Shown here: piece after piece, positions 33,850 to 43,513 of the stretch | Layout: every line of letters begins with the position of its first letter | Numbering within the stretch: the stretch's first letter is position 1 | Notes under the pieces: model-generated | What the model was told of the DNA's origin: nothing | The model's input: the letters and a program-made list of their open reading frames with translations, nothing else | Database searches by the model: none | Assembly (NCBI GenBank): GCA_902794535.1 | Contig: CADBHQ010000028.1 | Location: 16,130 to 80,129, forward strand | Length of the DNA stretch: 64,000 nucleotides | Direction of reading: 5' to 3' | Origin: Fibrobacter succinogenes | Lineage (GTDB): Bacteria; Fibrobacterota; Fibrobacteria; Fibrobacterales; Fibrobacteraceae | Translations under genes and position numbers: made by a program

Positions 33850-34968
33850 ATGACTGATCCTCGCATTACAAAGTTAGCTGAAAATCTTATTAACAATGCC
33901 ATTGCCCTCAAGGCTGGCGAAAACATCCTTATCGAAACGACCGACACTCCCGACGAAGTCACGACTGAACTCGTGAAGGCTGTCGCTAAAGTGGGCGGTA
34001 ACGCATTCGTTCACAATTACCGCGGCCGTGTCCGTCGTGAAATGATTAAGTCTGCGACCATCGAACAGATGCAGCTGCAGGCTGACCTTGCTATGGCCGA
34101 AATGCAGAAAATGCAGGCCTACATCGCTATTCGCGGCGCCGAAAACGCACTTGAAAACTGCGATATCGATGGCCGCCAGATGATGAATTACCGCAAGATT
34201 ACGGAACCCGTGCTGAATTACCGTGTCGATAAGACTCGCTGGTGCGTGCTTCGCTGGCCGAACCCCTCCATGGCGCAGGGAGCCAAGATGAGTTCCGAGG
34301 CGTTCGAAGACTTCTACTTCAAAGCATGCCTTGCCGACTATCCGAAGATGGCCAAGGCCGCCCAGAACCTCGTGGACCTCATGAACCGCACCGACAAGGT
34401 CCGCCTTGTAGCAAACGGCACCGATTTGACGTTCAGCATCAAGGACATTCCTGCGATTCCGTGCTGTGGCAACATGAACATCCCCGATGGCGAAGTCTAT
34501 ACCGCACCGGTGCGCAATAGCGTAAACGGCGTGATTCATTACAATACGCCGACCCTTTACGACGGCAAGTATTTCAGCAATATCCGCCTGGAATTCAAGG
34601 ACGGCAAGATTGTGAACGCCACTTGCGAATCCGGCGATAACGTGGCCCTGAACGCTCTCTTCGATACTGACGAAGGTGGCCGCTACGTGGGCGAGTTCGC
34701 CATCGGCTTCAACCCGTTCGTGAACGCTCCCATGTGCGATATCCTCTTCGACGAAAAGATCGCTGGCTCCATCCACTTTACGCCGGGTCGTTGCTACGAA
34801 GAAGCCCCGAACGGCAACATCAGCGCAATCCACTGGGATCTGGTGCTCATCATGCGCCCGGAATACGGTGGCGGCGAAATCTGGTTCGACGACAAGCTTA
34901 TCCGTAAAGACGGCATCTTTGTTATCGACGAACTCAAGTGCCTGAACCCGGACCAGCTGGGAAAATAG
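33850..34968 (+). CDS. M29-family aminopeptidase
   Basis: A 372-residue metallo-aminopeptidase of the thermophilic (M29) family, which removes N-terminal residues from peptides in the cytosol. Typical segments are the N-terminal LKAGENILIETTD, the central GTDLTFSIKD, NMNIPDGEVYTAPVRNSVNGVI (metal-ligand Glu in IPDGEV), GRYVGEFAIGFNP (metal-ligand Glu), and the C-terminal IHWDLVLIMRPEYGGGEIWFDD. The ATG at 33850 is chosen over an upstream in-frame start at 33808 because TAGGAG lies just before it; TATATT is about 25 bp upstream. The GLUG-repeat gene follows after 22 bp. Confidence 0.88.
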   Translation: MTDPRITKLAENLINNAIALKAGENILIETTDTPDEVTTELVKAVAKVGGNAFVHNYRGRVRREMIKSATIEQMQLQADLAMAEMQKMQAYIAIRGAENALENCDIDGRQMMNYRKITEPVLNYRVDKTRWCVLRWPNPSMAQGAKMSSEAFEDFYFKACLADYPKMAKAAQNLVDLMNRTDKVRLVANGTDLTFSIKDIPAIPCCGNMNIPDGEVYTAPVRNSVNGVIHYNTPTLYDGKYFSNIRLEFKDGKIVNATCESGDNVALNALFDTDEGGRYVGEFAIGFNPFVNAPMCDILFDEKIAGSIHFTPGRCYEEAPNGNISAIHWDLVLIMRPEYGGGEIWFDDKLIRKDGIFVIDELKCLNPDQLGK

Positions 34969-34990
34969 ATTTTCATAAGAAGGAGGAAAT

Positions 34991-37321
34991 ATGGTGAAAA
35001 AACTCTCCATTTTTTTGGGGGCCTTGCTGGCTGTACCATGCTTGGCTACAAATGGTAAAATGGCTGGTGCGGGAACCGCCGAAAGTCCATGGCAGGTCGC
35101 CGATTACGAAGACCTCAAGGCAGTGGGTTTAGGCGACTATGGCATGAATGGGCATTATGTCCTGGTGGCCGATATCGATGCATCTGCTTCGCGGAATGAG
35201 ACGAGTGCAGTCGATTCTACTGCCGGATTCCAGCCTATTGGCGTAGCATATTACGGAACGGAACAGTCTGTTTTTGATGGAGTATTTGACGGTGGTAACT
35301 ATACCATATCAAAACTCTATTCGATGTCGAATAATGAGCGTTCAACCGCTCTGTTCATGGGAATTGGCTCTAAAGGCGTTGTCAAGAACCTTAAATTGAC
35401 AGACTGTTATTTTACCGTTAAGTATGTCTGGGCCGCTGCTTCTGTTGCTGTGACGAATAGTGGCTTGGTCGAAAATATCGAACTTTTGCGTGATACGGTC
35501 CGCGCTCCAGGCAATGTGGGCGGTGTCGTTGGCGTAAACGAGGATGGAACCGTTAAGGACATTGACTTTAGCGGTGTTGTTTTCGGTACTAACGATCGCG
35601 ATTTTATTGGTGGCGTGGTCGGCAACAATTCTGGCGAAAAATCTGTTATTCGCAATGTGAAGGTGAATGCCGACATGCGTTCGAATTTTTATGGGAAATA
35701 CCTTGGATTGGTTACCGGCTATAACGAAGGCACGATTGTTTCTGCTGAAGTAGACGGGGTTATCAATTATGGTGACACCCTTGTTGGTGGAGTGACCGGA
35801 AAAAATTTGGGTACCATTGATTCTTGCGTTTCGCATGCTTCGATTTATTCAATGCACCAAAAGACTGCGGGCTTGGTGGGTTACAATAGTGGAACCATTA
35901 AGAACTCGAGTGTCGAAGCCGATTCTATTTTTTGCGAATATCGCGGTGCGGCAGGCTTTGTCGGAGTAAACGATACGACGGGAGTAATCGAAAACAGCTT
36001 TGTCAAGGCGAATGTCCATTCAGATAGTAGTGCCGGCTTTGCCTTGTATAATGCCGGTGTCATCAGGAATTCTTATGTGGAAGGTTCCGTGACGGCAGAT
36101 TCGTTCCCGGGACATTTCGTTTCTGGGTTTGTCGTGCAAAATGTGGGCTTGATTACGAATTCTTATTCGAAGGCTGATGTTGATGCTTTCTACAAACTCG
36201 CGGGTTTCGTTGTCCGCAATAGCGGAAAAATTGACAGCAGCTATGCGACAGGCCATGTGCTTAATGGGGAGCGTGCTTCGGGTGATACCTTCGGTGGCTT
36301 TGTCGGCCAAAACGACAGTACAGGAATCATCACGAATAGCTACGCTGCCGGCGAGGTGGTTGGCGGAATGAAGGCTGGTGGCTTTGTAGGTGTCAATAAC
36401 GGAAAAATCTACAATTGCTATGCTACTGGCGATGTTCGCTCTTATTCCGTGTTCGGTGGCTTCGTTGGGGAAAATTGGGGTGAAATACTCTATGCCTATT
36501 CTACAGGAAATCTTGGAAATATAAAGGGCTACACCTCCTCGTATACCGCAGGTGGTTTTGCCGGTGCTAATAACGGTTATATCAATAACGCCTATACCAC
36601 CGGCAATGTCAATAGCGAGTTTACGCCGGGCGGATTTGTTTCGAGTAATTCTGGAACAATCAAGAACGCTTATGCTTCGGGTGACGTTTCTGGACGAATT
36701 GAATTTGGCGGTTTTGCTTCTGCAAACAGGCAATACCTTGAAAATGTATTCTTTGCAGGGAAGTTGATTGCGTCGTCTTCCGATTATGAAGCCCCGGGTT
36801 GCTTCATTGTGAATAATTCGGGCACCGTAAAAGATGCTCTCTACAATAAAGATGGTTGCGAGTTCGAGGCTGACTCTTCTGCAAAGGAAACCGCTTTTGC
36901 TGACATGAAGGCGTCTGCCCTTTACAAGGGCTGGAATGACTTCGAAAAATTCTGGCTGGTGGGCGATACGCTCTCCTTCCCGCACCTTGTGTTTACGACA
37001 GGAGTGCTTCCCGAAATTATCGAAGATGGTCCTCCGATTGAAATTGCGAAGCCGAACGTGGTAGCCGCGAAGGGCGGAAATGGCCTGAAACTGTATGGAA
37101 ACCGTCAGAACCTGCAGGCAACGGTAACGCTTTCCCATTCGGGATTGACAAGCGTCAAGGTCTACAACCTGAAGGGGATCCTACAGAAGACCGTGTCTTT
37201 GGGCGATCTTCACGAAGGTGTTCATCAAGTGAATTTGAATGGTGCTGTTGAAGCTCGTGGCGTGGCGTTGATCGTTCTTGAACAGAACGGCAAGGCTCTG
37301 TCGAGGACGCTTCTTCGCTAA
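34991..37321 (+). CDS. GLUG-repeat surface protein with T9SS-like C-terminal domain
   Basis: A 776-residue exported protein. A signal peptide of about 19 residues is followed by an AGTAESPWQVADYEDL start typical of GLUG-containing proteins. At least a dozen GLUG-type repeats (about 115-620) of the form GGFVGxNxGxIxNxYxxGxV follow, expected to stack into a beta-solenoid adhesin or enzyme-support domain. The last 80 residues resemble a type IX-like sorting domain: TVTLSHSGLTSVKVYNLKG, then VHQVNLNG and a basic ALSRTLLR end. It is similar in design to the C-terminal piece of the GH74 gene. A strong Shine-Dalgarno (AAGGAGGAAA) precedes the ATG. Probably binds polysaccharide or the fibre surface. 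Confidence 0.85.
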   Translation: MVKKLSIFLGALLAVPCLATNGKMAGAGTAESPWQVADYEDLKAVGLGDYGMNGHYVLVADIDASASRNETSAVDSTAGFQPIGVAYYGTEQSVFDGVFDGGNYTISKLYSMSNNERSTALFMGIGSKGVVKNLKLTDCYFTVKYVWAAASVAVTNSGLVENIELLRDTVRAPGNVGGVVGVNEDGTVKDIDFSGVVFGTNDRDFIGGVVGNNSGEKSVIRNVKVNADMRSNFYGKYLGLVTGYNEGTIVSAEVDGVINYGDTLVGGVTGKNLGTIDSCVSHASIYSMHQKTAGLVGYNSGTIKNSSVEADSIFCEYRGAAGFVGVNDTTGVIENSFVKANVHSDSSAGFALYNAGVIRNSYVEGSVTADSFPGHFVSGFVVQNVGLITNSYSKADVDAFYKLAGFVVRNSGKIDSSYATGHVLNGERASGDTFGGFVGQNDSTGIITNSYAAGEVVGGMKAGGFVGVNNGKIYNCYATGDVRSYSVFGGFVGENWGEILYAYSTGNLGNIKGYTSSYTAGGFAGANNGYINNAYTTGNVNSEFTPGGFVSSNSGTIKNAYASGDVSGRIEFGGFASANRQYLENVFFAGKLIASSSDYEAPGCFIVNNSGTVKDALYNKDGCEFEADSSAKETAFADMKASALYKGWNDFEKFWLVGDTLSFPHLVFTTGVLPEIIEDGPPIEIAKPNVVAAKGGNGLKLYGNRQNLQATVTLSHSGLTSVKVYNLKGILQKTVSLGDLHEGVHQVNLNGAVEARGVALIVLEQNGKALSRTLLR

Positions 37322-37351
37322 CGGTTGTTCGTAAAAAAAACATTGAAAATA

Positions 37352-37384
37352 AAAAAAGCCGTCCTTTATCGGGACGGCTTTTTA
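37352..37384. terminator. Bidirectional intrinsic terminator
   Basis: Hairpin AAGCCGTCC/GGACGGCTT with a short loop flanked by seven A and five T, between the convergent GLUG-repeat gene and asd. Confidence 0.85.
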
Positions 37385-37432
37385 AATGTTTTTCGCTAAA
37401 GCGAAAGTTGCGCAGTCGCGCAATCTTTCGAA

Positions 37433-38455
37433 TTACACACCCTTAGCGAGAATCTCGCCAATCTGCACGGCGTTGAGAGCAGCGCCCTTGCGGATCTGGT
37501 CGCCGGTGAGCCACAGCGTGTTGCTGTTTTCATCGGCGAGGTCCTTACGGATACGGCCTACGAACACGTTGTCCTTGCCGGCGCTTTCGAGCGGCATCGG
37601 GTACACATAGTTCTGCGGATCGTCCTTGAGGGTCACGCCCGGAGCGTTCTTGAGAGCGTTACGGATTTCTTCGACAGAAACCGGACGTTCAGTTTCGAAC
37701 CACACAGATTCAGAGTGAGAACGGAGAGAGCTCACGCGCACGCAGGTAGCGCTCGTACGAACGTCAGAATGCATGATCTTGCGAGTTTCGTTGAACATCT
37801 TCATTTCTTCCTTCGTGTAGTCGTTTTCCGTCATCTTGTCGATCTGCGGAATCACGTTGTAGGCGAGCTGGAAGGGGAACTTGCTGATGTGCGTCGTCGT
37901 ACCGGTTTCAAGGATGTCCTTGTACTGTTGCTTGAGTTCTTCCATAGCAATGGCACCTGCACCGCTAGCGCTCTGGTAAGAAGAAATGTGAATCTTCTTG
38001 ATGTGAGAAATCTTTTCGATCGGGTTCAGCACCACAACCATCATGATGGTCGTGCAGTTCGGGTTGGCGATAATGCCCTTACCGCCGTTTTCAGCCTTGT
38101 AGAGCTTGATGTCTTCGGGGTTCACTTCAGGCACGACCAGCGGGACCTTCGGGTCCATGCGGAAGAAGCTCGTGTTGTCGACAACCACGGCACCGTTTTC
38201 GACGGCAATCGGGGCGAATTCCTGAGAAATGGCTGCACCAGCGGAGCTGAGCACCAGGTCGACACCCTTGAAGGAATCCTTGTTCAGGACTTCGCACTTG
38301 AGGGTTTCGCCCTTGAACTTGAATTCCTTGCCTGCGCTACGTTCGGAGGCGAGGAGCTTCAGGCTCTGCAGCGGGAAATTGCGCTCTTCGAGGATGGAGA
38401 GGATTTCTTGGCCTACGGCGCCGGTTGCGCCCATAATGGCTACGTTGCGAATCAT
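37433..38455 (-). CDS. asd: Aspartate-semialdehyde dehydrogenase
   Basis: NADPH-dependent reduction of aspartyl phosphate to aspartate semialdehyde, the branch point to lysine/diaminopimelate, threonine and methionine. The 340-residue protein has the Rossmann start VAIMGATGAVGQEIL, the catalytic Cys in IIANPNCTTIMMV (about residue 130), the SYQSASGAGA substrate loop and the late VRVSSLRSHSESV segment with the catalytic His. It is the last gene of a run ssb-(membrane protein)-asd on this strand, 9 bp after the preceding stop. An AAAGG sequence supports the start. Confidence 0.95.
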   Translation of the reverse strand: MIRNVAIMGATGAVGQEILSILEERNFPLQSLKLLASERSAGKEFKFKGETLKCEVLNKDSFKGVDLVLSSAGAAISQEFAPIAVENGAVVVDNTSFFRMDPKVPLVVPEVNPEDIKLYKAENGGKGIIANPNCTTIMMVVVLNPIEKISHIKKIHISSYQSASGAGAIAMEELKQQYKDILETGTTTHISKFPFQLAYNVIPQIDKMTENDYTKEEMKMFNETRKIMHSDVRTSATCVRVSSLRSHSESVWFETERPVSVEEIRNALKNAPGVTLKDDPQNYVYPMPLESAGKDNVFVGRIRKDLADENSNTLWLTGDQIRKGAALNAVQIGEILAKGV

Positions 38456-38464
38456 AATTAACCT

Positions 38465-39421
38465 TTATTGTTCGGTTTGTTGTTGATTGTTTGATTGTAA
38501 AGCTTCTGTGACTTTCCAGAAACGCTTCAGGTAGATTTTCATCTGACCAATCTGGTCTCTGGATTGCTTGTATTGAATCAGCTGCTGTTCCGGGTTTTCC
38601 TGGAGCGTGTAGCTGTAAAGCGCGTATGCAGCAAGACGCACGCATTCACTTGCCTGAATCAGTTCCTTATGCGCGTCGCTCGATTCGTGTGGGTGGAAAA
38701 GCCCGAGCACCTTCTTGTTCAAGGCGACTGCATTGTTGTTGATGGCGAGCGCTTGGTTGCTGCGCGTTTCGCGTTCAGATTCTGAAATGCTAGATGGCAA
38801 GGTGCCGAAGGCGTCCATGGCGTCTACGATATCGTTCATGCGCTTGATGACGATTTCGGCATCGGACAGGTAGCTGTCGAGTCTGCTCAAGTCTTTGTCG
38901 TCTTTGCTAGCCTTGCCTGCCTGAGCGCCGGTACGAATCCTGTGATGGTATATCGGGTCAGAACCAGGCTGAATCTGGCCGCCTTCGCCGTTCTGGAACG
39001 AGGCGATGTAGTCCTGGTACTTCATGTTCATCGCGGCGATTTCTTCGGCGGTGTAGTCCGAGGTCGGAATGAACGTCGGGCGATCCCAGTAGGCGATACC
39101 CATGAAGGCCGACAACATAAAGATGGCGAGGAATACGTTCGCGGCCCTAGCTGCGCGGTCATCGAAGCGGATAAAGCTTATGATGGCGAAGAAGAACAGG
39201 CTTGCGAATGAAAGCAAAAGTCCGCCGTCGCAGTTGTAGGCAATGAACGAATTCTTCGCGAAGAAGAAGATGCAGTCCATGGCTACAATCAGGAACGACA
39301 AAAACACGCCCATCATGATTTTGGTGCGTGTTTCCGCAGACACGGCCATGAGAATTGCCGTAAAGGTGATGCCCAGGGGGAGCACCATCATCAAAGCGAT
39401 ATCTGCAATTTGCTGGTTCAT
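38465..39421 (-). CDS. Hypothetical membrane protein
   Basis: A 318-residue protein of unknown function. The first half has about five membrane helices (roughly residues 9-27, 35-54, 66-84 and 91-108 are clearest). The second half, from about residue 150, is soluble and helical with many charged residues and ends in a Gln-rich tail. It starts 3 bp after the ssb stop and ends 9 bp before asd, so it is embedded in that operon. No motif allows a functional call. Confidence 0.72.
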   Translation of the reverse strand: MNQQIADIALMMVLPLGITFTAILMAVSAETRTKIMMGVFLSFLIVAMDCIFFFAKNSFIAYNCDGGLLLSFASLFFFAIISFIRFDDRAARAANVFLAIFMLSAFMGIAYWDRPTFIPTSDYTAEEIAAMNMKYQDYIASFQNGEGGQIQPGSDPIYHHRIRTGAQAGKASKDDKDLSRLDSYLSDAEIVIKRMNDIVDAMDAFGTLPSSISESERETRSNQALAINNNAVALNKKVLGLFHPHESSDAHKELIQASECVRLAAYALYSYTLQENPEQQLIQYKQSRDQIGQMKIYLKRFWKVTEALQSNNQQQTEQ

Positions 39422-39424
39422 TTT

Positions 39425-39886
39425 TTAGAACGGCAGGTCGTCGTCGACGCCTTCCGGTGCCGGAGCATCGTAAGCGGGCGCACTTGCCTGGCTAAAGTTG
39501 TTGGACTGGCTGTAGGAGTTGCCTCCCTGGAAGTTGCCGCCGTTCTGGCCGCGCGGCGTCAAAAGCTGGAAGGTGTCCAGGTTGACTTCGGTGCTGTAAC
39601 GCTTCTGACCGGTCGTCTGGTCGGTCCAGCTGCGGTTGGTGAGCGAACCTTCCACATAAAGGGTCATGCCCTTGTGCACGCCGAGGGTTTCCATTGTGTC
39701 GGCAATCTTGCCCCAACCCACGATGTTGTGCCAGTCAGTCTGTTCCTTCTGTTCACCATTGTTATCACGATAGCGACGGCTGGTGGCCAAGGAGAACGAT
39801 ACGCGCTTGCGACCTGTTGCGCTTGCGCTAATGACGGGGTCCTTGCCGATATTGCCGATAAGCATCACTTTATTCAAATATGCCAT
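39425..39886 (-). CDS. ssb: Single-stranded DNA-binding protein
   Basis: OB-fold protein that coats single-stranded DNA in replication, repair and recombination. The 153-residue protein begins MAYLNKVMLIGNIGKDPVI and has the typical FSLATSRRYRD, WHNIVGWGKIADTM and LYVEGSLTNRSW segments. A Gly/Asn/Gln/Ser-rich flexible tail follows and ends in the acidic DDDLPF tip that binds partner proteins. AGGATGA lies just before the ATG. Confidence 0.95.
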   Translation of the reverse strand: MAYLNKVMLIGNIGKDPVISASATGRKRVSFSLATSRRYRDNNGEQKEQTDWHNIVGWGKIADTMETLGVHKGMTLYVEGSLTNRSWTDQTTGQKRYSTEVNLDTFQLLTPRGQNGGNFQGGNSYSQSNNFSQASAPAYDAPAPEGVDDDLPF

Positions 39887-40096
39887 AATTCATCCTATTT
39901 TATCTTTTTTTTGTCTGTGGCTAAAAATAAAAAAATCCTACTGTCATTTTGTGCCAATTTGTGAAATTTTTGCGTTTTGCAAACATTGTTTGACTTTTTT
40001 TGAGCTTCCTGGCCCTGCTAAGTCCCTTTTATTTATATTTTCATAAATAAGTATCATTCAACCCCTAATTACATTTCACATTCCTCATCTCACATT

Positions 40097-41194
40097 ATGG
40101 TAACCCTCGCACTTTCACATTTTGAAAAAGTTTTCCCTGCAAATCTCAAAGGCAAGCGCCTTGGCGCAGTCTTGCACCCGGCATCGGTTCTCCCGGATTT
40201 GCACTATACCCTCGATTTACTCAAAGAATATGACGGCAAACTGTTTAAGCTTTCTGCCCTTTTTGGCCCGCAGCACGGCATCAAGGGGCATACCCAGGAC
40301 AACATGATCGAATGGGAAGGTTATACCGACCCCGAACTGGGCATTCCCGTTTATAGCCTTTACGGCGAACACCGCGAACCCACCGCCGAAATGCTCAGCC
40401 ATGTGGACATGATGCTCGTGGACTTGCAAGACGTCGGTGCTCGTTACTACACGTTTATCTGGACGCTGTTCCTTTGTATGAAAGCCTGCGAAAAGGCCGG
40501 AATCCCCGTGATTGTGGTGGATCGCCCGAATCCGATTAACTGTGTCGACGAAGAAGGCCCTGTGCTGGATCTGAACTACACGAGTTTCGTGGGTCTGCAC
40601 AGCATCCGTACGCGCCATGCAAAGACTATTGGCGAACTTGCTGTCCAGTTCAAGGAAGAACGCTTCCCCAAGTGCGAACTCTACGTGCTCGGCATGGAAG
40701 GTTACGACAAAAAGATGTGGTACGATCAGACGGGACTTCCGTGGATTTTGCCGAGTCCGAACATGCCGACTCTCGATACCGCCATCGTTTATCCGGGCAT
40801 GTGCCTGTTCGAAGCGACCAACGTGAGCGAAGGCCGCGGTACTACGCGCCCGTTCGAAATTTTTGGCGCTCCGTTTATCGATGCTGTCAAACTTTGCAAG
40901 TACATGAACGATCTCAAGCTTCCGGGCGTGTATTTCCGTGAAAATTACTTCCAGCCCACATTCCACAAGGGTGCTGGCCAAATCTGTGGCGGTGCGCAGA
41001 TTCACGTGCTCGACCGCGACAAGTTCCGCAGTTTCGATATGGCGGTGAAACTGTTGCAGTACATTTTCAACGAATATCCCAAGGATTTCGCCTGGAAACA
41101 GCCGCCATACGAATATGAATTCAAGAAGTTGCCCATTGACATTTTGCTCGGCAATGGCACGTTCCGCAAGGAATTTATCGAAAGTAGCATTTAA
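40097..41194 (+). CDS. DUF1343 / NamZ-like protein
   Basis: A 365-residue member of the DUF1343 family, whose characterised member NamZ is an exo-beta-N-acetylmuramidase acting on muropeptide sugars. Family segments are KLSALFGPQHGIKGHTQDN, GIPVYSLYG, MLVDLQDVGARYYTFIWTL, VIVVDRPNPIN and ATNVSEGRGTTRPFEIFGAP. No signal peptide is visible, so it may act in the cytosol on recycled wall fragments rather than in the periplasm. The start has no Shine-Dalgarno sequence and lies about 55 bp after a TATATT box. The superoxide dismutase gene follows after 20 bp. Confidence 0.85.
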   Translation: MVTLALSHFEKVFPANLKGKRLGAVLHPASVLPDLHYTLDLLKEYDGKLFKLSALFGPQHGIKGHTQDNMIEWEGYTDPELGIPVYSLYGEHREPTAEMLSHVDMMLVDLQDVGARYYTFIWTLFLCMKACEKAGIPVIVVDRPNPINCVDEEGPVLDLNYTSFVGLHSIRTRHAKTIGELAVQFKEERFPKCELYVLGMEGYDKKMWYDQTGLPWILPSPNMPTLDTAIVYPGMCLFEATNVSEGRGTTRPFEIFGAPFIDAVKLCKYMNDLKLPGVYFRENYFQPTFHKGAGQICGGAQIHVLDRDKFRSFDMAVKLLQYIFNEYPKDFAWKQPPYEYEFKKLPIDILLGNGTFRKEFIESSI

Positions 41195-41214
41195 CCATCA
41201 AAGAAGAGGAAAAT

Positions 41215-41814
41215 ATGATTCAACAATCTAACGGAAAATTTGAAATGCCGGCACTCCCGTATGCCGCAGGCGACCTGGCTCCGGTTCTCAGCCAGGAAAC
41301 CATCGAATTCCACTACGGTAAGCACCTGCAGACTTACCTCAATAACTTGAACGCAGCCCTTCCGGGTAGCGCTTTCGAAGGCAAGACTGTCGAAGAAATC
41401 GTCAAAACGGCCGAAGGCGGCGTGTTCAATAACGCAGGTCAGTTCCTGAACCACTACATGTATTTCATGCAGTTCAAGGCTCCGTCTGCAGGCAACGTTC
41501 CGACGGGTAAAATTGCCGACGCCATCGCCCGCGATTTCGGCTCTTTCGAAAAGTTCCAGGAAGAATTCCAGGCGAAGGGCGCAGGCCTCTTCGGTTCCGG
41601 CTGGGTATGGCTCTCTGCAGACGCTTCGGGCAAGTTTGTCATCACACAAGAAGGTAACGCCCAGAACCCGCTCACCAAGGGTCTCAAGCCGCTCCTCACG
41701 TTCGATGTGTGGGAACATGCCTACTATATCGACTACCGCAACCGCCGCCCCGATTACCTCAAGGGTCTTTGGCAGATTGTGGATTGGAACGTCATCAACA
41801 ACCGTCTCGGTTAA
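41215..41814 (+). CDS. Superoxide dismutase (Fe/Mn type)
   Basis: Converts superoxide to oxygen and hydrogen peroxide, protecting an anaerobe during oxygen exposure. The 199-residue protein has all four metal ligands in context: His in IEFHYGKHLQTY (about residue 30), His in AGQFLNHYMYF (about 80), and Asp and His in the signature DVWEHAYYIDYR (about 162-173). The GSGWVWL segment is also typical. The general pattern looks iron-type or cambialistic, but metal choice is not certain. It has a good Shine-Dalgarno (AAGAGGAAAA) and is followed by a terminator. Confidence 0.94.
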   Translation: MIQQSNGKFEMPALPYAAGDLAPVLSQETIEFHYGKHLQTYLNNLNAALPGSAFEGKTVEEIVKTAEGGVFNNAGQFLNHYMYFMQFKAPSAGNVPTGKIADAIARDFGSFEKFQEEFQAKGAGLFGSGWVWLSADASGKFVITQEGNAQNPLTKGLKPLLTFDVWEHAYYIDYRNRRPDYLKGLWQIVDWNVINNRLG

Positions 41815-41834
41815 TTCCAATACAAGTGTAAAAG

Positions 41835-41867
41835 AAAACCGCTGGTCATTAAACCAGCGGTTTTTCT
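41835..41867. terminator. Bidirectional intrinsic terminator
   Basis: Hairpin AAAACCGCTGGT/AACCAGCGGTTTT with a 5-nt loop and T tract, between the dismutase gene and the convergent lipoprotein gene. Confidence 0.85.
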
Positions 41868-41892
41868 TATAAGTAATTTGATTTATGGCCGA

Positions 41893-42714
41893 TTATTCAT
41901 CCGGGTTTTCACGTTCAATAAGTCCGTTCTCGCCTCGGAGCATTTCTTCCCATTCGTAGTTGTTGCCGTCTTTGCATTTGAAATAGTATCCTTCGGAGTA
42001 AGTTTCGCACAAACTCGAAGGAGTCGATTTCGCAATTTTGGTTTTGTACATTGTTTTGCAGTGGACGGTGGTATCGCTGGCGAGCATATACGGATAAGAT
42101 GTGCTTGCTTCAGCTTGCGCGCTGTCTTGCGCGATCTTTTTCTGGATGGGAATATACTTGTTATCTATGGTAGAATATTCCTGCTGAAAGATCGTGTCAC
42201 CTTCCAGCTTGTTAAATGCTCCTGGTGAATATGTACATCCGTTATCGCAAGTATACACGTTGACCGTTCTGTCGTAATCTTGGCAGACAGGTTGGATAAT
42301 ACCGTATAAAGGCTCATTTTCAGCCATTTCGGCAACGGTTTGTTTTAAAGAGGGCTTGCTTGAAGGGCACCACGATTTATGAAAGTAACTTGAATCCTTG
42401 CAGTGAACATTTGGGAAAGTGCTCAGCGTGTAGGGGTATTCGCTATTCACGCTAGATGACGATTCCGCTTCGCTAGACGATTCGGGTGTGGCTTCGGAGC
42501 TGCTGGAAACTTCGTCAAAAGATTCGCTCGAGGGAATCACTTCTTCTTCGGAAGAACTGGTGGGGGCTGTTGCTTCGGAACTGCTGGAGGTGATTTCGCC
42601 AGGATTGTCTGAAACGACTTCGGGTGCGGCGCTGTTGGAATCGCTGTCGCAACCTGCCCAAAAAAGTGCTGCAACACATAAAGCGATTTTACGCCTGTAC
42701 TTTGTGATAGACAT
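41893..42714 (-). CDS. Ser-linker lipoprotein
   Basis: A 273-residue predicted lipoprotein with a lipobox FWAGC (Cys about residue 22). An acidic, Ser-rich linker (about 30-95, with SSSEA repeats) is followed by a C-terminal part with about ten cysteines in repeated short motifs such as VHCKDSSYFHKSWC and VHCKTMYKTKI, suggesting a disulfide-stabilised domain. I do not recognise the domain. The linker style matches the FISUMP lipoprotein. A Ser-linked surface exposure is likely; function unknown. Confidence 0.75.
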   Translation of the reverse strand: MSITKYRRKIALCVAALFWAGCDSDSNSAAPEVVSDNPGEITSSSSEATAPTSSSEEEVIPSSESFDEVSSSSEATPESSSEAESSSSVNSEYPYTLSTFPNVHCKDSSYFHKSWCPSSKPSLKQTVAEMAENEPLYGIIQPVCQDYDRTVNVYTCDNGCTYSPGAFNKLEGDTIFQQEYSTIDNKYIPIQKKIAQDSAQAEASTSYPYMLASDTTVHCKTMYKTKIAKSTPSSLCETYSEGYYFKCKDGNNYEWEEMLRGENGLIERENPDE

Positions 42715-42874
42715 ATTGTTCTCCTTTTTTTTCTTTAATATACCTTTAAAAGGATTCTTTTACAAATGTCCCAAATCAAAACTTTGGACAAATTGTAAAT
42801 AAAATCGAGCGTTTCTTTGTTATTTGGTTATATTAATAGGGAAATGTTTATCCATTTTTCAAGAGGTGTGACTT

Positions 42875-43507
42875 ATGGACAACGAATTGACGCTTTTGAT
42901 AGGGAAGGGGGAAAAGATCCTTTATGCCGGTAAGCCGGACAAAAGGTGCTTTATCTTTGAATGTATCTTCAATCCGCTGCTTCCGTTTGCGATTGTTTGG
43001 GGCCTTTTTGATATGTTTTTCATCGGGGCAGCGTTTTCGTCTGATCAGGCGGACAAGGCGGCTGTATTTATCATCCCGTTCATGATGCTCCACATGATGC
43101 CTGTCTGGATTTACCTGGGCGGGGCACTGCTCTCGTTCAGGCGGTACCGCAACACGGCTTACATTGTCACGGACAAGGGAATCTACGCTTCTGGTGGAAT
43201 CTTCGCTAGAACTTACAAGTCCAAACCATTCGCAGAACTTTCGCATGTGGATTTGCACCGAGGCATTTTCGACCAGTGGTTTGGCGTGGGTGACATCATT
43301 ACGACCTCTGCGCAGGCAAATCCCGCAACATTGAACGGCCGGAGAACTTCTACCAACGCCGGCATTTCCATCGATAGCATTGCCAACTACGCAGAAGTGT
43401 ACAAGCTTGTGAAACAGCTACAAGAAGACATCTACACCGATGTCATGTACCCCAATGACTTGCGCCCCAAAGAAAATCATGGCTACAAATCCAAGTATAT
43501 GGGGTAG
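42875..43507 (+). CDS. Bacterial PH-domain (bPH2) membrane protein
   Basis: A 210-residue membrane protein with two helices (about 28-52 and 65-90) followed by a bacterial pleckstrin-homology-like domain. The domain signature is visible as RYRNTAYIVTDKGIYASGGI, then KPFAELSHVDLHRGIFDQWFGVGDI and a polar tail. Such proteins are membrane-associated with no fixed biochemical role. Its start has an AAGAGGTG Shine-Dalgarno sequence and it is probably monocistronic. Confidence 0.8.
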   Translation: MDNELTLLIGKGEKILYAGKPDKRCFIFECIFNPLLPFAIVWGLFDMFFIGAAFSSDQADKAAVFIIPFMMLHMMPVWIYLGGALLSFRRYRNTAYIVTDKGIYASGGIFARTYKSKPFAELSHVDLHRGIFDQWFGVGDIITTSAQANPATLNGRRTSTNAGISIDSIANYAEVYKLVKQLQEDIYTDVMYPNDLRPKENHGYKSKYMG

Positions 43508-43513
43508 GGCTGT